This document shows, piece after piece, positions 18,119 through 25,227 of a stretch of 32,406 bases of DNA; the first letter of the stretch is position 1; each line of letters opens with the position of its first letter. The notes under the pieces are model-generated. The model did no database searches. It saw only the letters and a list, made by a program, of their open reading frames with translations, and was not told the origin of the DNA. The DNA is from Actinopolymorpha alba DSM 45243 (GTDB lineage Bacteria; Actinomycetota; Actinomycetes; Propionibacteriales; Actinopolymorphaceae), in NCBI RefSeq assembly GCF_000373925.1, contig NZ_KB892802.1:1-32406 (forward strand), written 5' to 3'. The position numbers were made by a program, and so were the translations under genes.

Positions 18119-19123
18119 TCACCTTCCTTCGTAACGGATGCGGGGATCCAGCAGCGGATAGATGAGGTCGACCACCAGGGTCGCGATACACACGGCGAAG
18201 ACGAGGATCATCGTGATGCCGTACAGCAGGTTGTAGTCGAGCACCTGGATCGAGGAGTTGATCAGGTTACCCAGACCCGGGTAGGAGAACAGCGTCTCGA
18301 CCAGCACGGTGGAGAAGATGAACGTACCAAGGGACATCACGAGCCCGGTGACCTGCGGCAGAAGGGCGTTGCGGACCGCATAACGGGAGAAGATTCGTCG
18401 CGGTCGGAGCCCCTTGGCGTCGGCGAAGGTGATGAAGTCCTCGCCGGTTGTCATGACCATCAGGCCCCGCATCTGCAGTGCCTGCCCGCCGAGTTGGAAG
18501 AGGATCAACGCCAGCGCCGGCAGGATCGCGTGTTGGGCGACGTCGGCGATGAAGGTCAGACTCCATTCCGGTGTGGCCGTCCGGGAGTATGCCCCGGCGA
18601 GCGGGAAGATCCGCAGCTGGAACGCGAAGAGATAGATCAGCAGGAATCCGAGGACGAACGCGGGCACCGCGCTGGTCAGCATGCTCGCCGGAACGAACGC
18701 GCGTAACCAGCGCGGCGACCGCGGCCATCCAAGCAGCGCGCCGAGCATGGTGCCGATGAAGAACGCGATGAGGATCGAGGTGATGCCAAGCCCAAGCGTC
18801 CAGGGCAGGGCGTCCTTGATCACGGAGTTGACTGTCCGCGGATACTGCGAGATCGAATAGCCGTAGTCGAACTGCACGACCTTCAGAAGCGCGTGGAGAT
18901 ACTGCTTCCACAGGGGCTCGCCAAGACCGTACTGCTGGCTGTAGGCATCGGTCATCGCCTGCAGGCCGGTCTGGTTACGCCCACCCATCATGGCCGCCTG
19001 CTCGAGACGCTCCTTGATTGGATCACGCGGGCTGAGCTTGGGGATGAGGAAGTTGATGCTGGCCGCGGTCCACATCACCGCGAGCAGAAGCAGGATCCGC
19101 TTGCCGAGGTAGCGCAGCGACAC
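18119..19123 (-). CDS. ABC transporter permease (OppB/DppB-like)
   Basis: A 334-residue permease. The N-terminus (RYLGKRILLLLAVMWTAASI) is the classic OppB first span. The EAA loop reads DAKGLRPRRIFSRYAVRNAL and the end is DLIYPLLDPRIRYEG, all family hallmarks. It has six predicted membrane spans and pairs with the OppC-like subunit. An insert after PRDPIKERLEQ (AAMMGGRNQTG) is typical of members in oligosaccharide-linked systems as well as peptide ones, so it does not settle the substrate. The start is GTG at 19123, with AAGGGG about 9 nt before it and the stop of the binding-protein gene 7 nt upstream. Confidence 0.92.
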   Translation of the reverse strand: MSLRYLGKRILLLLAVMWTAASINFLIPKLSPRDPIKERLEQAAMMGGRNQTGLQAMTDAYSQQYGLGEPLWKQYLHALLKVVQFDYGYSISQYPRTVNSVIKDALPWTLGLGITSILIAFFIGTMLGALLGWPRSPRWLRAFVPASMLTSAVPAFVLGFLLIYLFAFQLRIFPLAGAYSRTATPEWSLTFIADVAQHAILPALALILFQLGGQALQMRGLMVMTTGEDFITFADAKGLRPRRIFSRYAVRNALLPQVTGLVMSLGTFIFSTVLVETLFSYPGLGNLINSSIQVLDYNLLYGITMILVFAVCIATLVVDLIYPLLDPRIRYEGR

Positions 19124-19129
19124 GGGGCG

Positions 19130-20953
19130 TCACCCCTTCGCGGGCTTGAGGCGGGTGAGCTCGTAGCCGAATGTCTTGAACCAGAAGGCGCCCGGGAGGA
19201 ACGGGTCATCCGCGGACGGCCAGCCGGTCCAGTACTCCGTGTTGAACGGAATGCGGTGATACCACTGCACGAGCGGGGTGTGCGGAAGCTCGCGCAGATA
19301 GATCTCCATCGCCTTCACGAACAACGGAAGCTCGCCCGGGTCGTTGACCGGCAGCACGCTCATGTCGTCGACGAGCTTGTCGAACTCGGCGTTCTTCCAC
19401 CGCGCGTTCGTGTTGCCGCTCTCACCCACCTTGCGGACGTTCCGGGAATGCATGAGAGCGAGCGACGGATAGGGGTCGGCGATCGCGCCGGCGAAGCCGA
19501 CGACGAACATCCGGGCCGAGCCGTTCGCCATCCGGGTGAACGTGTCGGCCGGAGCCTGGTGCGAGGCATTGAATCCGGCAGCCCGGAGTTGTTCGGCGAG
19601 GATCGGGCCGTAGTCGGTGGTCAGGTCCTGGATGCCGTAGATCGTGGCGTCCAGCCGCTTGCCGGACTTGTCGGCCCACAGGCCCTGCCCGTCTTTGGTG
19701 TAGCCCTTGCTGGTCATGATCTGCTCGGACTTGGCCAGGTCGTAGGCGTTCGTGGGGTACTTGTCCATCAACGGCTTGATCGCGTCGAAGTACTTCTGCA
19801 GCGGCGGGAAGTTGGGGAACGGCAGCTCCGAAATGGTGCCGGCGCCCTCGTAGCCAATCTCGACCAGCTGGTCGCGGTTGATGGCGTGGTTGACCGCGCG
19901 CCGCAGGTCGGGATCGTTGAACGGCGGAGCGGCGCAGTTGAAGTACAACTCCTGCGGCCACCAGTCGATGTAGCCGAAGGGCGCCTTGCGAGCCGTCCAG
20001 GTGACGATCTTGTCGTTCTTTGCCACGACCTCCTTGATGACCGGCGGACGCAGGTCGAGCGTGGAGTCGAGTTCGTTGTTGATGAGCTGCTGGGCAGCAT
20101 TCGTCGGATCGGTGAAAGGCACGCAGATAACGCGCTTCGGCCCAGGCAGCTCGGCGAGTCCGGCTTTGGCCGCCCACCAGTCCTCACGGCGGTCCATCAG
20201 CCGCTGCTGGTTGGTCCAGTCGACCATCTGGTAGGGACCGGTGACCACGGGCCACTTCTTCGCCGGGTCGTAGAAGAGGAACTCGAGCGGCTTCTTCTGG
20301 TCGGCGAAGATGTGTTCGGGGACGAGGAAGACACCAAGGTCGTTCTTGAAGTACAGATAGTCGAAGACGAACCTCGGCGCCGGCTTGGTGAAGGTCACCT
20401 TCACCGCGTTGTCGTCGACCGCCTCAGCCTTCTTGACCCATTCGCGCATGTCGGCCGAATACGGCATGGCGGCGTTCTTCTCGTCCTGCAGCATGCTGAG
20501 CGTGAACGCCACATCCTTGGCGGTGAACGGCGTTCCGTCACTCCAGGAGGCGTCCTTGCGGGTCTTGATGGTGACGCTCGAGTTGTCCTCGGCGTACACC
20601 GGATCACCGTCGGCCAGCCACGGGGTGGTCTCACCGGTGAAGGCGGAGTAGTAATAGAGCGGCTCGTACATCGCCGACATGCCGCGCTGGCTGTTGAAGC
20701 CGGACGCGTACGGATTGCAGATTCCTACGTCAGAGCCGTCGCCGTAGGCGATGAGGAGAGTTTGTTCGCGGGGCACGCTCGTTGGCTTGCCGCGCGGGAC
20801 CGGCCGCGCCGAGGTGGCGGACGCGCTGCCTGAGGCTTTGGGTCCGGGCGGCGCCTCGGGTGTGCCGCAGGAGACGAGGAAGACGCCGGTCGTGGTCAGT
20901 CCCGCGAGCCTGAGAAAGTCGCGACGAGAGCCGTTCGGCGAAATCGGTGGCAT
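19130..20953 (-). CDS. Extracellular solute-binding protein, family 5 (Tat-exported lipoprotein)
   Basis: A 607-residue binding lipoprotein. The N-terminus has a twin-arginine motif (SRRDFLRLAG, R10-R11) and a lipobox LVSC with C29 as the lipidated residue, followed by a Gly/Pro/Ser linker. The mature part has the family-5 fold typical of Opp/Dpp and some oligosaccharide systems (ITRKDASWSDG-like region, AVNHAINRDQLV, the PYSADMREWV block). It captures the substrate outside the cell and delivers it to the permeases. The start is the ATG at 20953, with a GGAGGT Shine-Dalgarno; the open frame upstream is noise. Since the divergent regulator carries a LacI-type sugar-binding domain, an oligosaccharide is as plausible a ligand as a peptide. 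Confidence 0.93.
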   Translation of the reverse strand: MPPISPNGSRRDFLRLAGLTTTGVFLVSCGTPEAPPGPKASGSASATSARPVPRGKPTSVPREQTLLIAYGDGSDVGICNPYASGFNSQRGMSAMYEPLYYYSAFTGETTPWLADGDPVYAEDNSSVTIKTRKDASWSDGTPFTAKDVAFTLSMLQDEKNAAMPYSADMREWVKKAEAVDDNAVKVTFTKPAPRFVFDYLYFKNDLGVFLVPEHIFADQKKPLEFLFYDPAKKWPVVTGPYQMVDWTNQQRLMDRREDWWAAKAGLAELPGPKRVICVPFTDPTNAAQQLINNELDSTLDLRPPVIKEVVAKNDKIVTWTARKAPFGYIDWWPQELYFNCAAPPFNDPDLRRAVNHAINRDQLVEIGYEGAGTISELPFPNFPPLQKYFDAIKPLMDKYPTNAYDLAKSEQIMTSKGYTKDGQGLWADKSGKRLDATIYGIQDLTTDYGPILAEQLRAAGFNASHQAPADTFTRMANGSARMFVVGFAGAIADPYPSLALMHSRNVRKVGESGNTNARWKNAEFDKLVDDMSVLPVNDPGELPLFVKAMEIYLRELPHTPLVQWYHRIPFNTEYWTGWPSADDPFLPGAFWFKTFGYELTRLKPAKG

Positions 20954-21068
20954 GCGAACCTCCAGCGATGAGGAGCGGTGGAACGATGCGTCAAGAATTG
21001 AAGGCAAGGCTTGCGGGAAGCGACGGAACCCGCGTCGCCAGAGGGGTCTCGGGTGATGCGTGTCGGGG

Positions 21069-21107
21069 ACGTTAACCAAGCCGAATTAATGTGTCAATGA
21101 CTTTGAC
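21069..21107 (-). promoter_or_regulatory. Promoter of the ABC importer operon with overlapping operator
   Basis: On the minus strand: TTGACA (21097-21092), 17 nt, TAACGT (21074-21069), about 115 nt before the ATG at 20953. An inverted repeat GTCAA-N5-TTGAC (21093-21107) covers the -35 box, placed so that a bound regulator would block RNA polymerase. The divergent GntR-LacI regulator gene is the obvious candidate for binding it. Confidence 0.6.
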
Positions 21108-21197
21108 TCGATCTCGCCTTTCTTTCCGCTGGCCTGGCACATCAATGCGCTCTATGGGAAGGTGACGGCACCGTGATCCGGTGGGGGAGGTGGGCGG

Positions 21198-22343
21198 ATG
21201 GTAGGCCGGCAATCCTCCGGGGAACCGCTCTATCAGCAGGTGAAGCGGGCATTGCTGGACGCCATCAGCCAGGGGGAGTATGACCCGGCCGAACCCTTCA
21301 TCACTCAGCGGGAGGTGTGTGAGCGGTTCGGCGTGAGCACCACCACGGCCGTGCGCGCACTCAACGAACTCGTCGCGCAGGGGATCCTCATACGCCGCCG
21401 CGCGCTCGGCACCTTCGTCGCCGGCCCGCCCGACAACCCACCCGTGCGCTCCGAATCGCAGGAGACGACCATCGCGTGCATCGTGCACGGCCTGCGGGGC
21501 GGCCACGTGTCGGAAGTGCTCCGTGGGGTGGAGTCCGCGTGTGCCGAACTCGGCTTCTGGCTCTACCTCTCAGACACGAAGGAGCAACCCGAGCGCGAGG
21601 GTGAGGCCCTTCGCCGGGCGGCCGAGGCCGGCACGAGCGGGGTCATCCTCTATCCCGTCGAGGCCGAACCCGATCGCGCCGCCATCGACGAGCTGCGCCG
21701 GCGCGGCATTCCACTGGTGATGGTGGATCGGTTCCATCCCGACCTTCCCACGGACGCCGTACTCGCCGACAACTTCGCGGTCGGGTATCGCCTGACCGAG
21801 GAACTGATCGCGCAGGGTCATCACCGGATCGCGATCCTGTGGAGCGAGACGCGATGTACGAGCGTGCTCGACCGCCTCGCCGGCCACACCCGTGCGCTGG
21901 CGGACCATCAGCTGCCGACCCGGCCCGAGCTCACCACCCTGCGTTCGTACATGACCCTCTCCGAGAAGCAGCGCCGCGCCCGGCTGCGGTCCCTGTTACG
22001 TTCCACCGAACCCCCCACCGCGTTGTTGTGCTCCAACGGTTATGTGCTCGCCGCGGCCGCGGGCGACCTGGTGGCGCTTGGTGTCGACGTGCCAGCCGAG
22101 GTGGATCTGGCCGGTATGGACGACGCTGGCCCCTTCAAGCTGCTGCCCCTCGCGGTGGTGGCGGCCGTGCTGCCGTCGTGGGAGATGGGTCGCCGCGCCG
22201 TTCACCGGTTGGTGGAGCGCCTCGACAGCGGCGAGCCGTTCGCCGCCCCCGAGCACATCGTCCTGCCCATCGACGTTCGTACGCGAGACTCGGGCCCCGC
22301 CCAACTCCGCGCCGTCAGCACCAAGGACGTCAACGCCACCTGA
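21198..22343 (+). CDS. GntR-type winged-helix regulator with LacI-type ligand-binding domain
   Basis: A 381-residue hybrid repressor. Residues about 5-75 form a GntR winged helix (PLYQQVKRALLDAISQGEY, TQREVCERFGVSTTTAVRAL, then a wing ending GTFVAG). Residues about 88-370 form a periplasmic-binding-protein-like domain of the LacI/GalR kind (GVILYPVEAE, IPLVMVDRF, the DNFAVGYRLTEELIAQGHHRIA block). This architecture is known from AraR-like sugar regulators. It is divergent from the importer operon and probably represses it from the operator at 21093-21107 until a sugar-like ligand binds. The ATG at 21198 has GGGGGAGG about 8 nt upstream. Confidence 0.9.
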   Translation: MVGRQSSGEPLYQQVKRALLDAISQGEYDPAEPFITQREVCERFGVSTTTAVRALNELVAQGILIRRRALGTFVAGPPDNPPVRSESQETTIACIVHGLRGGHVSEVLRGVESACAELGFWLYLSDTKEQPEREGEALRRAAEAGTSGVILYPVEAEPDRAAIDELRRRGIPLVMVDRFHPDLPTDAVLADNFAVGYRLTEELIAQGHHRIAILWSETRCTSVLDRLAGHTRALADHQLPTRPELTTLRSYMTLSEKQRRARLRSLLRSTEPPTALLCSNGYVLAAAAGDLVALGVDVPAEVDLAGMDDAGPFKLLPLAVVAAVLPSWEMGRRAVHRLVERLDSGEPFAAPEHIVLPIDVRTRDSGPAQLRAVSTKDVNAT

Positions 22344-22351
22344 CAGGCACG

Positions 22352-22385
22352 GCCTGAATGACCACGTATACGTGATCATTCAGGC
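22352..22385. repeat. Palindrome family B, copy 1 (34 bp, between convergent 3' ends)
   Basis: GCCTGAATGA (22352-22361) and TCATTCAGGC (22376-22385) flank CCACGTATACGTGA; only one base pair of the 17 is mismatched (22362/22375). The core (GAATGACCACGT and its reverse complement) recurs at 25131 and 25184. Here it lies between the stops of the GntR-LacI gene and the FCD regulator gene, so it could be a two-way terminator. Confidence 0.75.
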
Positions 22386-22406
22386 TGCCGACGTCCTGCC
22401 ATGCGG

Positions 22407-23099
22407 TTACGGTGTACGCCGCTCCGGAATGCCGGCCCAGCTCCCGCGGACGTGCCCGAGATGGCAGTGCATCAGTGCGGTGACGCCGTCGATGTCGTGG
22501 GCGGCCAGCAGGTCGAGGAGTTCGTGGTGCTCTTCGGCCGAGGCGACCAGGTCGCCGGTCTCCACCAGTGCCTGCAGGCCGTAGAGCCGGGTCCGGGCGC
22601 GCAGGCCGTCCACGGTGTCGACCAGGTGCCTGTTGCCGGCCAGCGCGAGGAGACCGAGGTGGAGGCGCCGGTCGGCTTCGACGTACCCGATCAGGTCGCC
22701 GCGGCGCGCGGCGTCCACGATGGCCGCCGCGTGCGGCCGGAACGCCTCGATGGCCTCGACGTCGCAGTCACCCGCGATCCGTACGATCGTGGGGATCTCG
22801 ATGAGGGCGCGCAGCCCGGTGATGTCGTCGAGGTCCTGTTCCGACAGCTCGGTCACCCGGAAGCCCTTGTTACGAACGGCTTCGACGAGCCCTTCCTTGA
22901 CGAGGTCCTGCATCGCCTCGCGGACCGGCGTCGCCGACACCCCGATCTGCGCCGCGATGGTCGGCGCCGAGTAGAGGACGCCGGGGCGCATCTCGCCCGC
23001 CACCAGGGACGCGCGCAGGGCCTCGATCACCTGCTCACGAAGGCTTTGGCGGTGGCCCAGTGACTGGAGACCCAGGTTAGGGACGTCAGCGGCGGTCAT
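22407..23099 (-). CDS. GntR-family regulator, FCD (FadR) subfamily
   Basis: A 230-residue regulator. Residues about 17-85 form the winged helix (LREQVIEALRASLVAGEMRP, IAAQIGVSATPVREAMQDLV, the NKGFRV wing). Residues about 95-215 form the all-helical FCD domain, with the metal/ligand residues in EADRRLH, EEHHELLDLL and HLGHV. It is the last gene of the deaminase-epimerase-regulator transcript and probably the pathway sensor, repressing both transcripts through the shared TGCAAT motif at 25073 and 28176. The ATG at 23099 is preceded by GAGG in the third unit of a tandem 11-bp repeat. Confidence 0.9.
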   Translation of the reverse strand: MTAADVPNLGLQSLGHRQSLREQVIEALRASLVAGEMRPGVLYSAPTIAAQIGVSATPVREAMQDLVKEGLVEAVRNKGFRVTELSEQDLDDITGLRALIEIPTIVRIAGDCDVEAIEAFRPHAAAIVDAARRGDLIGYVEADRRLHLGLLALAGNRHLVDTVDGLRARTRLYGLQALVETGDLVASAEEHHELLDLLAAHDIDGVTALMHCHLGHVRGSWAGIPERRTP

Positions 23100-23131
23100 C
23101 GTGCCTCAATCGTGTCTCACTCGTGCCTCAC
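23099..23131 (-). repeat. Three tandem 11-bp repeats at the epimerase/regulator junction
   Basis: Read on the plus strand the units are TCGTGCCTCAA, TCGTGTCTCAC and TCGTGCCTCAC. On the coding strand each unit contains GAG(G/A)CACGA. The first copy contains the epimerase stop codon and the last provides GAGG before the regulator's ATG. The array lengthens the gap between the two genes and repeats a weak ribosome-binding sequence. Confidence 0.7.
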
Positions 23132-24129
23132 AGGAGAAAGCCCGCGGGGAAGGGATCTGTCGGGTCGAGCATGTACTGCGCGGTCCCGGTCACCCACGCC
23201 CGCCCGGTAATGGTCGGGATGACCGCCGGCAGCCCGCCGACCTCGGTCTCGCCGACCAGCCGGCCGACGAATCGCGTGCCGATGAACGACTCGTTGACGA
23301 AGTCCTTGTCGATCGACAGCTCACCCCGCGCGTGGAGTTGTGCCATCCGCGCGGAGGTGCCGGTGCCGCACGGGGAGCGGTCGAACCATCCCGGATGGAT
23401 CGCCATCGCGTGCCGGGAGTGGGTCGCGTCCGAACCCGGTGCGAGGAACTGCACGTGGTGGCAGCCGTTGATCTCCGTACTGGCCGGATGCACCGGCCGC
23501 CGCTGGGCGTTGATCGTGTCCATGATCGCGAGGCCGGCGTCAAGGATGCGTTGCTTGGCCGCCCGGTCGAACGGCAGGCCCACCTGGTCGAGATCGAGGA
23601 TCGCGTAGAAGTTGCCACCGAACGCCAGGTCGTACCGCACCTCGCCGTAGCCGTCGACGGTCACCGTCTGGTCCAGCGCCATCGAGAACGCCGGCACGTT
23701 GGTGATCGTGACCGCGCGCGCCGCGCCGCCGTCAACCGCCACTTGCGCCTCGACCAGCCCGGCGGGGGTGTCGAGCCGGATCGTGGTGACGGGCTCGACT
23801 ACCGGCACCATGCCGGTCTCGACGAGGACGGTCGCGACTCCGATCGTCCCGTGCCCGCACATCGGCAGGCAGCCGCTCACCTCGATGAACAGCACGCCGA
23901 AGTCGGCGTCCGGCCGGGTGGGTGGCTGGAGGATCGCGCCGGACATCGCGCCGTGCCCCCGGGGTTCGTACATCAGGAACGTACGCAGGTCGTCGGAGTG
24001 CTCGAGGAACCACTGCCGGCGTTCCAGCATCGTCGCGCCGGGGAGGGTGCCCACCCCGCCCGTCACGACGCGGGTGGGCATCCCTTCGGTGTGGGACTCG
24101 ACCGTGTGCAGGACGCGGGTGCTTCGCAT
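23128..24129 (-). CDS. 4-hydroxyproline 2-epimerase (proline racemase family)
   Basis: A 333-residue enzyme of the proline racemase fold. It inverts C2 of trans-4-hydroxy-L-proline to give cis-4-hydroxy-D-proline. Both catalytic cysteines are present: C91 in MCGHGTIG and C254 in SPCGTGTSA. The two-Cys arrangement means a racemase/epimerase rather than a Thr-type dehydratase. The hydroxyproline assignment rather than proline comes from the neighbours: a DapA-family deaminase and a flavin/Fe-S dehydrogenase set. The ATG at 24129 shares one base with the stop codon of the deaminase gene (TGATG), indicating translational coupling. Confidence 0.92.
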   Translation of the reverse strand: MRSTRVLHTVESHTEGMPTRVVTGGVGTLPGATMLERRQWFLEHSDDLRTFLMYEPRGHGAMSGAILQPPTRPDADFGVLFIEVSGCLPMCGHGTIGVATVLVETGMVPVVEPVTTIRLDTPAGLVEAQVAVDGGAARAVTITNVPAFSMALDQTVTVDGYGEVRYDLAFGGNFYAILDLDQVGLPFDRAAKQRILDAGLAIMDTINAQRRPVHPASTEINGCHHVQFLAPGSDATHSRHAMAIHPGWFDRSPCGTGTSARMAQLHARGELSIDKDFVNESFIGTRFVGRLVGETEVGGLPAVIPTITGRAWVTGTAQYMLDPTDPFPAGFLL

Positions 24130-25025
24130 CAGTCCAACCCCGCCGCGAGCGCCTTCTCGGTCGCCTCACGTACGGCGCGTTCCTGCTCGGGCGCGAGAGG
24201 GACACGGGGCGGCCGGCAGGGCCCGCCGTAGCGCCCGATGAGGTCCATCGACAGCTTGATCGCCTGCACGAACTCCGGCTTGGAGTCCCACCGCAGCAAC
24301 GGATGCAGCGCGCGGTAGAGCGGCAGCGCGGTCGCCAGGTCGCCGGCCTGGGCGGCGGCGAAGAACCTCACCAGCGAACGCGGGAACGAACTCGGGAAGC
24401 CGGAGATCCACCCCCGCGCCCCCGCGATCGCGAACTCGAGCACCGTGTCGTCGGAGCCGGCGATCACGTCGAGCCCGGGCGCGAGTTCGTGGATTTCGTA
24501 CGCCCGCCGCGGGTCGAGGCTGAACTCCTTGACCCCGACAATGAGCTCTTCGGAGAACAACCGGGCCAGCAACGGCGGCGTCAGGTCGACCCTGGTGTCG
24601 TACGGATTGTTGTACGCCACGATCGGCAGGCCCACCTTCGCGACCTCGCGGTAGTGGTCGACGACGGCGCGTTCGTCGGCGCGGTAGGAGTTCGGGGGCA
24701 GCAGCATCACCGCGGGCGCACCCGCCTCGGCCGCCTGCTCCGCCCAGCGGCGCGACTCCAGCGTGCCGTAGGCGCCGACGCCGGGCATCACCGTGAACCC
24801 CGCCGGCGCCGCCTCGATCGCCGTGGTCACGACGGCCGCCCGCTCCTGCGGCGTCAGGGTTTGGTACTCGCCGAGTGAGCCGTTGGGGGTGATGCCGTGG
24901 CAGCCGTTCTCCGCCAGCCAGCGCAGGTGCTCGGCGAAGCGGTCCAGGTCGACAGACAGATCGGGGCGCAGCGGCACCGGGGTGGCGACGAGGACGCCAT
25001 GCCAGGGCTTGCGGGAGTCAGTCAT
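24129..25025 (-). CDS. DapA-family lyase, probable 1-pyrroline-4-hydroxy-2-carboxylate deaminase
   Basis: A 298-residue TIM-barrel enzyme of the dihydrodipicolinate synthase/N-acetylneuraminate lyase family. The Schiff-base lysine is K166 (VGVKEFS), the conserved tyrosine Y138 (AYNNPYDT), and the substrate-carboxylate loop reads GSLGEY (49-54). In hydroxyproline catabolism this family converts 1-pyrroline-4-hydroxy-2-carboxylate to 2-oxoglutarate semialdehyde plus ammonia, which fits its place beside the epimerase and dehydrogenase. It is the first gene of its transcript, about 190 bp from the dehydrogenase cluster. The start is the ATG at 25025 (GGAG upstream); the open frame extends a further 22 codons that overlap the promoter. 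Confidence 0.88.
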   Translation of the reverse strand: MTDSRKPWHGVLVATPVPLRPDLSVDLDRFAEHLRWLAENGCHGITPNGSLGEYQTLTPQERAAVVTTAIEAAPAGFTVMPGVGAYGTLESRRWAEQAAEAGAPAVMLLPPNSYRADERAVVDHYREVAKVGLPIVAYNNPYDTRVDLTPPLLARLFSEELIVGVKEFSLDPRRAYEIHELAPGLDVIAGSDDTVLEFAIAGARGWISGFPSSFPRSLVRFFAAAQAGDLATALPLYRALHPLLRWDSKPEFVQAIKLSMDLIGRYGGPCRPPRVPLAPEQERAVREATEKALAAGLD

Positions 25026-25072
25026 CGAGGCTCCATCTGTTGGGCGAGCTGTTGATCCAGCACCACGGACAG

Positions 25073-25110
25073 GTGCAATGTAAAATTGCACGCACTCCTT
25101 GGGTTGTCAA
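25073..25110 (-). promoter_or_regulatory. Promoter and operator of the deaminase-epimerase-regulator transcript
   Basis: On the minus strand: TTGACA (25110-25105), 17 nt, AATTTT (25087-25082). The -10 region lies inside the inverted repeat GTGCAATGTAAAATTGCAC (25073-25091, 7-bp arms). A near copy (TGCAATGTCATATGGCA) sits at the other promoter of the cluster (28176-28192). This makes it the likely site of the FCD regulator. Confidence 0.55.
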
Positions 25111-25130
25111 CGCCGCCCGGCGACTGCGGA

Positions 25131-25156
25131 GAATGATCACGTAAACGTGGTCTTTC
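25131..25156. repeat. Palindrome family B, copy 2 (imperfect)
   Basis: GAATGATCACGT followed by AA and ACGTGGTCTTTC gives an imperfect 26-bp palindrome matching the cores of copies 1 and 3. It lies about 20 bp upstream of the -35 box of the deaminase promoter and could be an activator or second repressor site. Confidence 0.65.
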
Positions 25157-25183
25157 GCCACCATGCAAGGTGAATTTGCCGCG

Positions 25184-25227
25184 TGGCGTGGGGAATGATC
25201 ACGTTAACGTGATCATTCCCCACGCCA
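25184..25227. repeat. Palindrome family B, copy 3 (perfect 44-bp palindrome)
   Basis: Every base of 25184-25205 is the complement of its partner in 25206-25227. The centre is ACGTTAACGT, flanked by GAATGATC/GATCATTC, GGG/CCC and TGGCGTG/CACGCCA. It contains the TGA stop codon and last codons of the large dehydrogenase subunit gene (25213). A transcript ending here could fold a 22-bp hairpin, so a terminator role is possible as well as protein binding. Confidence 0.85.

Noticed and set aside
18893-20833. Long plus-strand open frame of 646 codons
   Set aside because: Antisense to the solute-binding protein and permease genes; no recognisable domain and shadow-type composition.
23099-23131. Tandem repeats considered as a small CRISPR-like array
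   Set aside because: Units are 11 bp with no spacers and no cas genes nearby.
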